DNA of 64,000 bases from Rugosimonospora acidiphila (GCF_039543385.1 NZ_BAABJQ010000023.1:83974-147973), one strand, 5' to 3'. Counted from the stretch's first letter, positions 1 through 9,510 are shown. Notes: generated by a model not told the origin, from the letters alone. Program-made: numbers and translations.

Positions 1-993
1 GCGCCGGTCACGGCGCCGGCACGCCCAGAGCCCTCGACGGCCGATGTCTCGCTGCCCACCGCCGACCTGTCGCCGCCCACTACCGACCTGTCGGCGCCAG
101 CGGCAGTCCCGGCGCAACGCAGCGAGTCCCCCGCCAATCCGCCCACGCTGGACGAGCCCACGCCAGCGCTCGGCGAGCCCACGCCAGCACTCGGCGAGCC
201 CGCGCCAGCACTGGACGAGCCCGCGCCGGACGAGTCGGCCCGCGGTCAGCTCGTGATGGACGAGCCCTCGCGGAACGAGTCGGCGCGGAGCGAACCTGTG
301 ACGGACGAGCCCGCGCGGGATGAGTCGGCGGTCGCCGCGTCGACCGGCGACGAGCCGATCGGGAACGAGCCGACCGTGGACGAGCCGACCGTGGACGAGC
401 CGACCGTGGCGACGATCCAGGCGGCGAAGCCGTCGGACGCCGAGCCGATCGACAGCGCACCAGCCGGAGCCGCGCCGAGCCAGCCCGAGCTAGCTCTTAC
501 CGAACCGAACACGGCCGAACCGAACATGGCCGAACCGACCCGTCCCGATCCAAGCCCAGCCGAAGCGAGCACGGCCGAACCGAGCACGGCCGAACCGAGC
601 ACGGCCGAACCGAGCACGGTCGAACCGGTCCAGACGGAATCGAGTCAGGCGCCGTCGACCGAGACGCCGTCGACCGAGACACCGGTGGCCGAGACGCCGT
701 TGGCCGAGACGCCGTCGACTGAGGCGCCGTTGGCCGACGCCGAGCCGGACCGGGAACCGTCGCCGCAGGCGCCCCCGGCCGGGGATGAATCGAGCCCGGC
801 AACGCCCGTCCGGATGTCACCGGCCGAGGGCGGGTCCGGCGGACCCGCCAGGGCCGAGCCGGTGGAGCGGCCGTTCGATCGGTGGGCTGCCGTCGAGTCG
901 CAGGCGCCTCGGACGTACCAGGGTCGGACCCCGCCGGCCGGCTCGCCGTGGGCTACCCCGCCGCGTGAGGGCGCCGACGATTCGCCGAGCTGA
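1..993 (+). CDS. Pro/Ala/Glu-rich repetitive protein, C-terminal part (partial)
   Basis: The reading frame is open from the first base to the TGA at 991-993, so this is the last 330 codons of a gene that starts before the window. An internal ATG at 253 is not needed to explain it. The visible part is low complexity: short units of the DEP, TVDEP and AEPST type, then TP-rich units of the ETPSTE type, and a less repetitive tail beginning near PFDRWAAVESQ. At about 571-620 the DNA carries near-perfect 15-bp direct repeats encoding AEPST. No catalytic domain or membrane segment is visible. The composition resembles the disordered tail of an actinobacterial envelope or division protein, but the real domain lies outside the window, so no function is assigned. 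Confidence 0.6.
   Translation, partial: APVTAPARPEPSTADVSLPTADLSPPTTDLSAPAAVPAQRSESPANPPTLDEPTPALGEPTPALGEPAPALDEPAPDESARGQLVMDEPSRNESARSEPVTDEPARDESAVAASTGDEPIGNEPTVDEPTVDEPTVATIQAAKPSDAEPIDSAPAGAAPSQPELALTEPNTAEPNMAEPTRPDPSPAEASTAEPSTAEPSTAEPSTVEPVQTESSQAPSTETPSTETPVAETPLAETPSTEAPLADAEPDREPSPQAPPAGDESSPATPVRMSPAEGGSGGPARAEPVERPFDRWAAVESQAPRTYQGRTPPAGSPWATPPREGADDSPS
541..640 (+). repeat. 15-bp tandem repeat encoding AEPST
   Basis: About four copies of a 15-bp unit (acggccgaaccgagc) lie head to tail inside the partial gene at the left edge, with more diverged neighbours on both sides. The unit length is a multiple of three, so gain or loss of a copy keeps the frame. This makes it a candidate variable-number locus. 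Confidence 0.7.
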
Positions 994-1061
994 CCAGGCA
1001 GCCGCTCGTACCGCTCGCCGGGACCGCTCGTACCGCTTCGCGGGGGCCGGCACCCGGACGC

Positions 1062-1096
1062 CCCGATCGGCCGGTCATTCAAACCGGCCGATCGGG
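1062..1096. terminator. Perfect 14-bp hairpin between convergent genes
   Basis: CCCGATCGGCCGGT at 1062-1075 is fully complementary to 1083-1096 across a 7-nt loop. It sits between the stop of the left-edge gene (+) and the stop of the acyl-CoA dehydrogenase gene (-). No U-tract follows on either strand. Position and stability still fit a bidirectional terminator of the type common in high-GC actinobacteria. Confidence 0.6.
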
Positions 1097-1148
1097 CTGA
1101 TATCCATCGGCACGTCGACTACCCATAGGCGCACCGACGAGTTGGCGC

Positions 1149-2303
1149 TCAGCCGCGCAACAGCTCCCGCGCCATCACGATCCGCTGCACCTGGTTCGTG
1201 CCCTCGTAGATCTGCGTGATCTTCGCGTCCCGCATCATCCGCTCGAGCGGAAAGTCCTTCGTGTACCCGTACCCGCCGAGCAACTGCACCGCGTCGGTGG
1301 TGATCTCCATGGCGGCGTCCGAGGCGAAACACTTCGCCGCCGCGCCGAAGTAGGTCAGGTCGGCGTCGCCGCGCTCCGACTTCCCCGCCGCCGCGTAGGT
1401 GAGCTGGCGCGCCGCCTCCAGCTTCATGCCCATGTCGGCGAGCATGAACTGGATGCCCTGAAACTCCGCGATCGCCTTGCCGAACTGCCGGCGCTCCTGG
1501 ACGTAGCGCTTGGCGAAGTCCAGCGCACCCTGGGCGATGCCGATCGCCTGGGCCGCGATGGTGACCCGGGTGTGATCCAGCGTCCGCATGGCGATCTTGA
1601 AGCCCTCACCCGGCTTTCCGATCATCCGGTCGGCCGGCACCCGGACGTTGTCGAAGTACACCTCGCGGGTCGGCGATCCCTTGATGCCGAGCTTCTTCTC
1701 GGGTGCGCCGAAGGTCACGCCGGGGTCGGACTTCTCGACCACGAATGCCGAGATGCCACGCGAACGCTCACCAGGCGCGGTCACCGCGAAGACCGTGTAA
1801 AACTCCGAGACGCCCGCATTCGTGATCCACCGCTTTGCCCCGTTGATCACATAGTGATCATTGTCACTCACCGCACGGGTCGTCATCGATGCCGCGTCGC
1901 TGCCGGCCTCGGGCTCTGACAGGCAGTACGAGAACATCCCGTCGCCGCGCGCCACTGGGGCCAAATACCGCCGCTTCAACTCGTCTGAGCCGGCCAGCAA
2001 CAGCGGCATGGTGCCCAGCTTGTTCACGGCGGGAATCAGCGAGGAGGCGGCACAGGCGCGGGCCACTTCCTCGATCACGATGGCCGTGGCCAGCGCGTCG
2101 GCGCCGGCGCCGCCGTACTCCTCGGGGATGTGCGGTGCGTGGAAATCCGCGCTGCGCAGCGCGTCGTACGACGCCTGCGGGAACTCTCCGGTCTCGTCGG
2201 CGTGTGCCGCGTTCGGCGCCACCTTGCCCTCGCAGAGCGAGCGCACCGCGTCCCGGATTTCCTGGTGTTCTTCCGGGAGTTGGTACGCGTCAAAACCCGT
2301 CAT
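1149..2303 (-). CDS. fadE25: Acyl-CoA dehydrogenase, FadE25-like
   Basis: A 384-residue flavoprotein that introduces the trans-2,3 double bond into acyl-CoA in fatty-acid beta-oxidation. The whole length matches the acyl-CoA dehydrogenase family: helical N domain (PEEHQEIRDAVRSL), the middle-domain FAD segments LSEPEAGSDA and KRWITNAG, and the C-terminal helical domain with DAKITQIYEGTNQ, in which Glu367 is the expected catalytic base. It closely resembles my memory of mycobacterial FadE25, which also neighbours purE and purK. The frame is open upstream of 2303. The ATG at 2303 was chosen because GAGGG lies about 7 nt before it and homologues start here. It is transcribed away from the UDP-sugar dehydrogenase gene. 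Substrate chain length cannot be read from sequence. Confidence 0.93.
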   Translation of the reverse strand: MTGFDAYQLPEEHQEIRDAVRSLCEGKVAPNAAHADETGEFPQASYDALRSADFHAPHIPEEYGGAGADALATAIVIEEVARACAASSLIPAVNKLGTMPLLLAGSDELKRRYLAPVARGDGMFSYCLSEPEAGSDAASMTTRAVSDNDHYVINGAKRWITNAGVSEFYTVFAVTAPGERSRGISAFVVEKSDPGVTFGAPEKKLGIKGSPTREVYFDNVRVPADRMIGKPGEGFKIAMRTLDHTRVTIAAQAIGIAQGALDFAKRYVQERRQFGKAIAEFQGIQFMLADMGMKLEAARQLTYAAAGKSERGDADLTYFGAAAKCFASDAAMEITTDAVQLLGGYGYTKDFPLERMMRDAKITQIYEGTNQVQRIVMARELLRG

Positions 2304-2404
2304 CCGGGAACCCTCCCTGTCGGAGATCCGGGCTGTTCGGTGTACCTGACAGGCCGGAAGGTATGAGGTGTGGGCGCTAGGCTGGGCGCGTAGCGGGGCT
2401 AAGC

Positions 2405-2418
2405 TTACTGACCGGTAA
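2405..2418. promoter_or_regulatory. Possible TetR-type operator
   Basis: TTACTGACCGGTAA is an imperfect palindrome with TTAC/GTAA arms. It lies about 100 bp upstream of the acyl-CoA dehydrogenase start, in the divergent promoter region. Its form resembles sites of TetR-family regulators of lipid degradation. No regulator gene is adjacent, so the assignment is inference. Confidence 0.35.
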
Positions 2419-2559
2419 CCCGATGTCGTTGCCAGGCCGGGTGGGTCAAGCACTATCCTCGCCGGGACGGCGCGGTGGCCGCAAACGCCCGTCCGGCCCG
2501 GAGCGGAAAAAGTTTCGAGGCCGCGGCATATGCGGCACGTGTGCGAGCGGAGACCAGGT

Positions 2560-3996
2560 GTGACGATTTCGTTCCCAGGAGCCCAGCCCCTGACGCCCCC
2601 AGAGCTTCTGACCCCGCCGTCCGGCGCCGGTCGGCCCCGGCTGACCTTCCTCGGTACGGGCTACCTGGGGGCCACCTACGCGATCTGCTTCGCGGAGATG
2701 GGCTACGAGGTTCTCGGCTTCGACGTCGACGAGCCGAAGATTGCCAAGCTGGCCAGCGGCGAGGTGCCGTTCCACGAGCCCGGCCTCGACGAGTTGCTGC
2801 GCAAGAACCTTGCGCATGGCCGACTGCGCTTCACCACCTCGTATGACGAGGTGGCCGAGTTCGGCGACGTGCACTTCATCTGCGTGGGCACCCCGCAGCG
2901 GGCCGACGGCCTGGCGGCCGACCTGACCTACGTCGAGAGCTCCGTGACCGGCCTCGCCTCGCGGCTCACCCGCAAGGCGCTGATCGTCGGCAAGTCGACG
3001 GTGCCGGTGGGCACCGCCGAGTGGGTCGAGGAGATCATCGGCCGGCACGCACCGGCCGAGGCCGAGGTCGAGGTCGCCTGGAGCCCGGAGTTCCTCCAGG
3101 AGGGCTTCGCGGTCGAGGACGTGCTGCGGCCGAACCGGATCATCTTCGGTGTCAAGAGCGACTGGGCGTACGGCATGCTGTACGCGTCGCACAAGGGCGT
3201 TTTCGACCTCGCCCAGACCGAGGACCGTGAGGTGCCGATCGTGGTCGCCGACTTCGCGACCGCGGAGCTGGTGAAGGTCGCGGCCAACGCGTTCCTGGCC
3301 ACGAAGATCTCGTTCATCAACGCGATGGCCGAGGTCTGCGAGGCGGCCGGCGCGGACGTGACGCAGCTCGCCCGGGCCATCGGGTACGACCCCCGCATCG
3401 GCAACCGGTTCCTGCGCGCCGGTCTCGGCTTCGGCGGCGCCTGCCTGCCCAAGGACATCCGGGCGTTCCAAGCCCGGGCCCAGGAGCTGGGCGTCGGCGA
3501 GGCGCTGCGGTTCCTGCACGAGGTCGACCTCATCAACCAGCGGCGGCGGCAGCGCGTCGTCCAGCTGGCCGCGGAGCTGCTCGACCGCCCCAACGGTCCG
3601 GCCGGTCCCGACCTGAGCGGGCTGCGCATCGCGGTGCTGGGCGCCACCTTCAAGCCGAACTCCGACGACGTGCGGGACTCGCCGGCGCTGTCGGTCGTGC
3701 GCAAGCTGCACCGCACGGGCGCGTCGGTCGCGGTGTACGACCCCGAGGGCATGTCCAACGCGGAGCGGGAGCTGCCCGAGGTCGGGTTCGCCAAGACGCT
3801 CACCGACGCGGTCGCCGGCGCGGACCTGGTCTGCGTGCTGACGGAGTGGGAGGAGTTCCGCAACGCCGACCCGTCCGCCCTGGCCGAGCTGGTGAACGGC
3901 AAGCGAGTCATCGACGGGCGCAACTGCCTCGACCAGTCGGTCTGGGTACGCGCCGGCTGGGACTACCGCGGCATGGGGCGTCCCGAGCCGATGTGA
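2560..3996 (+). CDS. UDP-glucose/GDP-mannose-type sugar dehydrogenase
   Basis: A 478-residue NAD-dependent dehydrogenase that oxidises the C6 hydroxyl of a nucleotide sugar to a uronate, probably UDP-glucose to UDP-glucuronate, for cell-surface polysaccharide. It shows an N-terminal Rossmann fold (LGTGYLGATYAICFAEMGYE, residues 31-50), a central dimerisation domain (ELVKVAANAFLATKISFINA) and the catalytic-cysteine motif GFGGACLPKD with Cys295. The C-terminal domain contains GATFKPNSDDVRDSP. The GTG at 2560 is preferred over the ATG at 2530 because GGAG (2549-2552) lies 7 nt before it. A strong intrinsic terminator follows the stop. Length is slightly above the usual 430-450 because of a Pro-rich N-terminal leader of about 25 residues. 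Confidence 0.9.
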   Translation: MTISFPGAQPLTPPELLTPPSGAGRPRLTFLGTGYLGATYAICFAEMGYEVLGFDVDEPKIAKLASGEVPFHEPGLDELLRKNLAHGRLRFTTSYDEVAEFGDVHFICVGTPQRADGLAADLTYVESSVTGLASRLTRKALIVGKSTVPVGTAEWVEEIIGRHAPAEAEVEVAWSPEFLQEGFAVEDVLRPNRIIFGVKSDWAYGMLYASHKGVFDLAQTEDREVPIVVADFATAELVKVAANAFLATKISFINAMAEVCEAAGADVTQLARAIGYDPRIGNRFLRAGLGFGGACLPKDIRAFQARAQELGVGEALRFLHEVDLINQRRRQRVVQLAAELLDRPNGPAGPDLSGLRIAVLGATFKPNSDDVRDSPALSVVRKLHRTGASVAVYDPEGMSNAERELPEVGFAKTLTDAVAGADLVCVLTEWEEFRNADPSALAELVNGKRVIDGRNCLDQSVWVRAGWDYRGMGRPEPM

Positions 3997-4014
3997 CAGG
4001 TTGGGCCGAAGGTC

Positions 4015-4050
4015 CAAAAAAAGGGGCGCCCGGCGTGGCGCCCCTTTTGT
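4015..4050 (+). terminator. Rho-independent terminator after the sugar dehydrogenase
   Basis: The arms AAAAGGGGCGCC (4019-4030) and GGCGCCCCTTTT (4037-4048) are perfectly complementary around a 6-nt loop. The hairpin begins about 20 bp after the stop codon, with an A-run on one side and a T-run on the other, so it could work in both directions. Confidence 0.9.
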
Positions 4051-4110
4051 CACTGGCGTCGGGTCATGGTCGCTCGGCATCCTTTTGCGTAGAGGCGACG
4101 GGAGGGTGCC

Positions 4111-7100
4111 GTGGGGACATACCCCTGCTCGAACTGTGGCACGACGGCGGACACCGCCACTGGCTGCCCCAACTGCGGCCACAGCGTCCAGCAGGAGATC
4201 GCTGACCTCAGTCAGGTGATCACCCAGATGCAGTTCCGCAGCCGGGCGATGGTCGACGAGCGGGGCCTGCTGATGAAGCGCCTCCAGGGCGCGATGACCA
4301 CCCGCAGTCTGCTTGAGGCGGCGGCGGTCGAACCCAAGCGCGGTGGCTCGTCCAAACAGGCCGGTCCGAAGCCCACCCCGCTGCGCCGGGTCGTCCGGCC
4401 ACGAACGGCCGCCGAGGGCGCACCGCCCGCCGACGAGGTCCCCACCTTCACCGGCGGCCCGGTGCGGCCCGGCCGCCGGGTGCGGATGCCGAGGCGCCCT
4501 GCCGGCGCACCACGGCCCGACCCGGCAAAGCCCGACGCGCCGCGGGCCGGCGCACGGGAGCCCGGCGCACCGCGGACCGCCTCATCGCAAGCCGACCCGC
4601 CGGACGCCGCCCAGCCGCGCGCCGACGCACCGCACCCCGGCCCACCGCACCCCTCGGCGCACCCGCCGGAGACCTCGACCCGCACCACGCAGAACGCGCT
4701 GCTCTGGCTGGGTGCCCTGCTGTTCGCGGTGACCGGCACCGGGTACCTGCTGCGCGAGCTGCACGGTGGTGCCCGGGTCGCGGTCTTCACCCTGCTCGCC
4801 GCCGCCATCCTGGCCGCCCCGCTGCCGATCGCGCGGCGTGGGCTCGTCTCGACCGCCGAGACGCTGGCCTCGGTCGGCCTGCTGTTCGTGCTCCTCGACG
4901 GGTCCGCCGTCTGGGCCACCGGCGCGCCGGCCGCGGCGGGGATCCCCGCCGCCGCGTTCGGCGGCCTGATCTGCCTGGCCACCGCCGGGGTGGCGGCCGG
5001 GTACCGGACGATCAGCCACCTGGTCGCGCCGCGGTTCGCCGCCATGCTGCTGCTGCAGCCCGTGCTGCCGCTGCTGCTCGCCGGCGTGATCCACGGCGTG
5101 GCCGGGTGGTCGGCGATCCTGGCCGCCGTGGCCGCGCAGGACCTGGCCCTGTCGCTGGTGCTGCGCCACCGCCTGGGGCGCGTGGTCCGCCGCCCCACCG
5201 GGACGATCATCGATCTAGAGGAGATCGAGGCCGAGGCCGAGGTCAACAAGCACGCCGCGGAGGGCACGCCGTACCTGCGGGATGCGGTGTGGGTGCTGCA
5301 CGGCCTGGCGGTTCTCGCCGCCGTGGTCTGCGGAGTGGTCACGCTCGCCGGCGCCCACGCCACCACCGTCGCGCTCGGCGGCGCCGCCGGCCTGCTGCTC
5401 GCCGCCACGGTGGGCCTCGGCGGCGGGCTGAGCCTGCGCCGTCGGCCCCTGCCCGACGCCGCCGCCGGCCTGGCCACCGCCGCAGTGATCCTTGCCATCG
5501 GCCGGGTGAGCGCGGTGATGCTGCCCGGCTGGGGCCTGGTGATGACGGCCATCGCCATCCTCGTCGCGGGGCTGGCCGTCCGGCTGCTCGGTGGACTGGC
5601 GCACCAGGGTCCCCGGCTGGCCGGGGCGCTGTGCGCGGGCGTGCTCGGCCTGGTGCTGCTCGCCCGCGGCCTCGACGCGATCATCGCGCCGCTGCGCGCC
5701 GCCACCCCGGCCTGGCACGCCGACCTCGGCCGGTACGCGCGGGCAGTGGCAACCTCGGCCGGTCCGCACAGCGGGCAGCTCGCACTCGCCGCGGTGATCC
5801 TCACCGCGGCGGCGGTCACCATGCTGCCCAACCGGGACCGCGCCGACGGCGCCGTCGCCGGGCTCACCCTCGCGCTCCTCCTGGTACCCACCGGTCTGGC
5901 GCTGCCGTGGGCCGCCGTACCGCTGATCCTGGTGCTGGCCTCGGCGGCCCTCGGCGCGTACGCGCTGATCAGCCCGACCCGGCGGGCCTCCTGGGTACGG
6001 ATCGTCGCCGCCCTGATCGTGGGCTGCTACGCGGTCGGGGTGGCACTGGCCCGGCCGGACGCCGCCGCGCTCGCCCTGACCGGGATCACCATCGCCGGGG
6101 CCGCGATCGGTGTCGCGCCCCGGCTGGCCGAGGGCTCCCTGGGTGCCCAGGCCGAACGGGCCACCGAGGCGGGCTGGGCCGGTGCCGCCTTCGCCCTGCC
6201 CGGCGCGGTCGCCTTCGCCACCGCCGGTACCGCGCAGAGCGCCGGCTCCGGCCCGGTACCGGTGCTCGCGGCCGCGTTCGTGGCCGTCGCCGGTACCCTC
6301 ACCGCCGCCGCCGTGGCGCAGGTCGCGCGGGAGCGCCCGGCTCCCCTCCTGGTGGCCGGCAGCACGCTGGGTACCGCGGCCGTGTCCATCGCCGCGTTCG
6401 TGGCGGGCGGGGTCCCGCTGGTCGACATCGGCGTCGCCGCGCTGCTCCTGATCAGCGCCGTGCTGCTGTGCCTGGCGCCGTGGCTGGACCTGAGCCTGCC
6501 CACCGCCGGGCTGGCCGGCGGATCCGACATCGCGGCGACCGCGGTCACGGCCGCGTCGGTGGCCGCCATCGCCCGGGTCGCCGGCCTGCTCGTGCCCGGG
6601 TACCAGTTGGCCACGGCCGCCATCCTGGTGCTGCTGCTCGCCGCCGGCGTCTGGGCGATGCCCCAGGCGTGGCGGCGCGGCCCGATCGTGGGCGGCAGTC
6701 TGGTCGGCATCGTCGTCGGGCTGATCGCCGGCGTCGAGGCGGTGCGTGGGGCGCTGGCCGCCCTCGCCGCGCTGCCGCCGGTCTGGCACACCGACCTGCC
6801 GCACTGGTCCGCCCACGTCTCCGGCCCGTTCGGCGTGCAGATCCCGCTCGCTCTGCTCCTGCTGGCCGCCGCCGCCACCATCGCGCTACCGGCGCCGTCG
6901 TCGTACGCCGTCGGCGCGGTCGCGGTCGGCCTCGCGGCGCTGTCGGTGCCCGCCGCCCTCGACCTGGCGTGGTGGTCCCCGATCCTGTTCAGCGGGGTCA
7001 CCGCCACCGGGCTCGGCATCGCCGCCGGCCGCAGCACCGTGCGCGAGGCGGCCTGGGCGCGGTACGCCATGGCCACCGTGCTGTTCGCCGACACCATCGG

Positions 7101-9030
7101 CGCCAGCCTGGTTCGGGCGGACACCACCGCGCAGACCCTGCTCGCGGCCACCCTGATCCTGGGCGGGGTCGCCTGGGCGGCCGGCGCCGCCCTGCGCGCC
7201 CATCCGGACGCCGGGCACCTGGTGCTGATCGGCGGTTCCGCCGTGGCCGTGGCGCTGGCCACCCTGCCGGCCGGCGTCGCCTGCCTGGCCCTCGCCTCGG
7301 GGGCGCCGTGGGCCTTCGCGCTGACCGGGGCGCTCGCCGCGCTCTGCGCCGGCCTGGCGCTGGCCCTGGTGGCCGGGGTCAACGCCGGGGCCTTCCTGCC
7401 GTTCGCCACGGCCGGCGTGGCGCTGGTCGGCACCGCGATCGCGGTCGCCACCATCCCCACCGCGTTGCCGATGGGCGTGTACGCGGCCGCCGCGGCGCTA
7501 CTCGCGGTGCTGGCGGAGCTGGGGCGTGCGGCGGTGGACGCCAGGCACCGCGCGCTGCGCGGGACCGGGCGGGCCGACGAGTCGGTGGCCCCGCAGCGCC
7601 GGACCGGGCATGTGCTGGGGCTCGCGGCCGGTCCGGCCACGGTACTCGCGGCGGTCGCCCTCGCGCCGTCGGTAGGCGCCGCGCTGATCGGCCCGTACCG
7701 GTGGCTCGGTTCGGTCTGGGCCGGCGCGCCGGACTCGTCGCTGCACGCGCTCGGCCCGTTCGCCGACTGGGTCGGCGACGCCAACTCGGTGGTCGCCGCG
7801 CTGATCCTGACCCTGGCCGGGGCGCTGGGCGCGGTCGGCTTCGGCGGCCGTCGCAGGGTGGTGACCCGCCGGGCGGTGTCGGTGGTCATCCCGGGCCTGG
7901 CGATCACCCTGCTGATCGGCCCGGCCGCGCTGCGGATGGGATGGCCGGCGGGGCCGATTCTGGCGCTGGCGGTCGCCGTACTGGCCGGGCTGGGGCTGGC
8001 GCTGACCGCGGTGCCCGCGGGCGTCACCGAGGCCGCGCCGCAGCGCCCGGCCCGCCTGCTGGTCTTGATCATCTGCCTGCTGGCCGGGGGCGCCGGCCTG
8101 GCCGGCAGCCTGGCCACCCAGTCCGTGACGCTGTGGTCGCTGGCGATCACCGCCGTCGCGGGCGTGGTCGCCGCGCTGCGGGGCCGCGCCCGCTCGGCAA
8201 GGGTGACCGGCTGGCTGGTCACCGCGTTCGCCGGACACCTGCTGGCGCTGGTGGTCGGGCTGGCGGCCGGGCTCCCGGTGTACTGGTCGGCGTTCCTGGT
8301 CACGCTTGTCGCCGGGGCGATGCTGGTGGTCGGCTCGCTGCTGCCCCAGCTGCGCCGGCCCGAGGCGCTGTCCGAGGCCATCACGGTCGAGGCGAGCGCC
8401 TACGCCGGTGCCGTCCTCGCGCTGGCGCTGGCCGCCCGATCGCTGCCGCACCTGGCCGCGTTCGCCTGCGCCTGGGGCGCCGTGCTGTCGATCGCCGCCT
8501 CCCGCCCGAACCGCCCCCGGCTGTACCGCAACGCGCTGATCTGGTTCGCCTGCGCGCACGAGGTGGCCGCCTGGTGGCTGCTGATGTACGTGTCGAAGGT
8601 CGCGCTGCCGGAGGCGTACACGCTGGCCGTGGCGCTGGCAGCGCTGGTCATCGGGTACCTGCAGACGCGCCGGCACCCGGAGATCTCAAGCTGGCTGGCG
8701 TACGGGGTGGCCCTGGTCGCCGCGTTCCTGCCCAGCCTGGTGATCGTGCTGATGACCAACGAGACCCCGCTGCGGCGGGGCGTACTGATCGTGGGCGCGG
8801 CCGCCACCCTGGTGTTCGGGTCGTGGCGCCGGCAGCAGGCCCCGGTGCTGATCGGCGGGATCACGCTGGCCATCGCCGCCCTGCATGAACTCGCGGTGGT
8901 GTCCACCACCGCGCTGATGTGGACGGTCATGGCGCTGGTCGGCGCGGCGCTGGTCGGCCTCGGCGCCAACTTCGAGAAGCGGCGCCGGGACATCCAGCGG
9001 CTACGAGGCGCGTTCGGTCGTCTGCGCTAG
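4111..9030 (+). CDS. Giant zinc-ribbon polytopic membrane protein (SCO7613 C-terminal-domain type)
   Basis: A 1639-residue protein. The N-terminus is a zinc ribbon with Cys6-x2-Cys9 and Cys19-x2-Cys22. A helical segment follows (about 27-65), then a Pro/Ala-rich linker to about 185, and then an almost unbroken series of hydrophobic helices (several tens) to the C-terminus. Helices recur in Ala/Leu/Gly-rich blocks, suggesting internal duplication of a membrane module. The product matches the uncharacterised actinobacterial family named SCO7613 C-terminal domain-containing membrane proteins. The GTG at 4111 has GGAGGG at 4101-4106. The last 30 bp overlap the 3' end of purE on the other strand. 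It is placed in the cytoplasmic membrane. No catalytic motif was found. Long open frames on the other strand and in other frames are composition shadows. Confidence 0.85.
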   Translation: MGTYPCSNCGTTADTATGCPNCGHSVQQEIADLSQVITQMQFRSRAMVDERGLLMKRLQGAMTTRSLLEAAAVEPKRGGSSKQAGPKPTPLRRVVRPRTAAEGAPPADEVPTFTGGPVRPGRRVRMPRRPAGAPRPDPAKPDAPRAGAREPGAPRTASSQADPPDAAQPRADAPHPGPPHPSAHPPETSTRTTQNALLWLGALLFAVTGTGYLLRELHGGARVAVFTLLAAAILAAPLPIARRGLVSTAETLASVGLLFVLLDGSAVWATGAPAAAGIPAAAFGGLICLATAGVAAGYRTISHLVAPRFAAMLLLQPVLPLLLAGVIHGVAGWSAILAAVAAQDLALSLVLRHRLGRVVRRPTGTIIDLEEIEAEAEVNKHAAEGTPYLRDAVWVLHGLAVLAAVVCGVVTLAGAHATTVALGGAAGLLLAATVGLGGGLSLRRRPLPDAAAGLATAAVILAIGRVSAVMLPGWGLVMTAIAILVAGLAVRLLGGLAHQGPRLAGALCAGVLGLVLLARGLDAIIAPLRAATPAWHADLGRYARAVATSAGPHSGQLALAAVILTAAAVTMLPNRDRADGAVAGLTLALLLVPTGLALPWAAVPLILVLASAALGAYALISPTRRASWVRIVAALIVGCYAVGVALARPDAAALALTGITIAGAAIGVAPRLAEGSLGAQAERATEAGWAGAAFALPGAVAFATAGTAQSAGSGPVPVLAAAFVAVAGTLTAAAVAQVARERPAPLLVAGSTLGTAAVSIAAFVAGGVPLVDIGVAALLLISAVLLCLAPWLDLSLPTAGLAGGSDIAATAVTAASVAAIARVAGLLVPGYQLATAAILVLLLAAGVWAMPQAWRRGPIVGGSLVGIVVGLIAGVEAVRGALAALAALPPVWHTDLPHWSAHVSGPFGVQIPLALLLLAAAATIALPAPSSYAVGAVAVGLAALSVPAALDLAWWSPILFSGVTATGLGIAAGRSTVREAAWARYAMATVLFADTIGASLVRADTTAQTLLAATLILGGVAWAAGAALRAHPDAGHLVLIGGSAVAVALATLPAGVACLALASGAPWAFALTGALAALCAGLALALVAGVNAGAFLPFATAGVALVGTAIAVATIPTALPMGVYAAAAALLAVLAELGRAAVDARHRALRGTGRADESVAPQRRTGHVLGLAAGPATVLAAVALAPSVGAALIGPYRWLGSVWAGAPDSSLHALGPFADWVGDANSVVAALILTLAGALGAVGFGGRRRVVTRRAVSVVIPGLAITLLIGPAALRMGWPAGPILALAVAVLAGLGLALTAVPAGVTEAAPQRPARLLVLIICLLAGGAGLAGSLATQSVTLWSLAITAVAGVVAALRGRARSARVTGWLVTAFAGHLLALVVGLAAGLPVYWSAFLVTLVAGAMLVVGSLLPQLRRPEALSEAITVEASAYAGAVLALALAARSLPHLAAFACAWGAVLSIAASRPNRPRLYRNALIWFACAHEVAAWWLLMYVSKVALPEAYTLAVALAALVIGYLQTRRHPEISSWLAYGVALVAAFLPSLVIVLMTNETPLRRGVLIVGAAATLVFGSWRRQQAPVLIGGITLAIAALHELAVVSTTALMWTVMALVGAALVGLGANFEKRRRDIQRLRGAFGRLR

Positions 9031-9510
9031 CTCTTCCCGCAGGCCGTCGTTCTTGTGCGCCACCATCGCGACGAGGTCTCGCTGGTAGGCCGCCATCCGG
9101 TCGAGCAGGCTCGGGTCGGCGATGCCGAGCATCCGCACCGCCAGCAGGCCGGCATTGCGCGCGTTGCCGATCGACACGGTGGCCACCGGTACCCCGGCCG
9201 GCATCTGCACGATCGACAGCAGGGAATCCATGCCGTCCAGGTACTTGAGCGGAACCGGTACCCCGATCACCGGCAGGGTGGTCGCCGCGGCCACCATCCC
9301 CGGCAGGTGCGCGGCGCCGCCGGCACCCGCGATGATCACTTTGAGGCCCCGACCGGCCGCCTGGCTGGCATAGTCGAGCATCTCGTGCGGCGTACGGTGC
9401 GCGGACACCACTCGCACCTCGTACTCGACCCCGAACTCGGACAGCGCGTCGGTGGCCTGCCGCATGACCGGCCAGTCCGAGTCGCTGCCCATGATCACGC
9501 CTACGTTCAC
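9001..9510 (-). CDS. purE: 5-(carboxyamino)imidazole ribonucleotide mutase
   Basis: A 169-residue class I PurE that moves the carboxylate of N5-CAIR to give CAIR in de novo purine synthesis. It has the N-terminal phosphate-binding motif GSDSDWPVM, the SAHRTP motif with its catalytic histidine, and GAGGAAHLPGM. Length is normal. The start is GTG at 9510, whose GTGA overlaps the TGA of purK, so the two are translationally coupled. The 3' end overlaps the giant membrane-protein gene by 30 bp tail to tail. Confidence 0.96.
   Translation of the reverse strand: MNVGVIMGSDSDWPVMRQATDALSEFGVEYEVRVVSAHRTPHEMLDYASQAAGRGLKVIIAGAGGAAHLPGMVAAATTLPVIGVPVPLKYLDGMDSLLSIVQMPAGVPVATVSIGNARNAGLLAVRMLGIADPSLLDRMAAYQRDLVAMVAHKNDGLREELAQTTERAS

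Noticed and set aside
2446..4182. Long minus-strand open frame opposite the sugar dehydrogenase
   Set aside because: It crosses a promoter region and a terminator and has no motif, while the plus-strand frame is a clear enzyme.
5106..8888. Very long second open frame inside the giant membrane-protein gene
   Set aside because: Arg/Gly/Pro-rich composition is a shadow of GC-rich codons; the 4111-9030 frame has a zinc ribbon, helices and a ribosome site.
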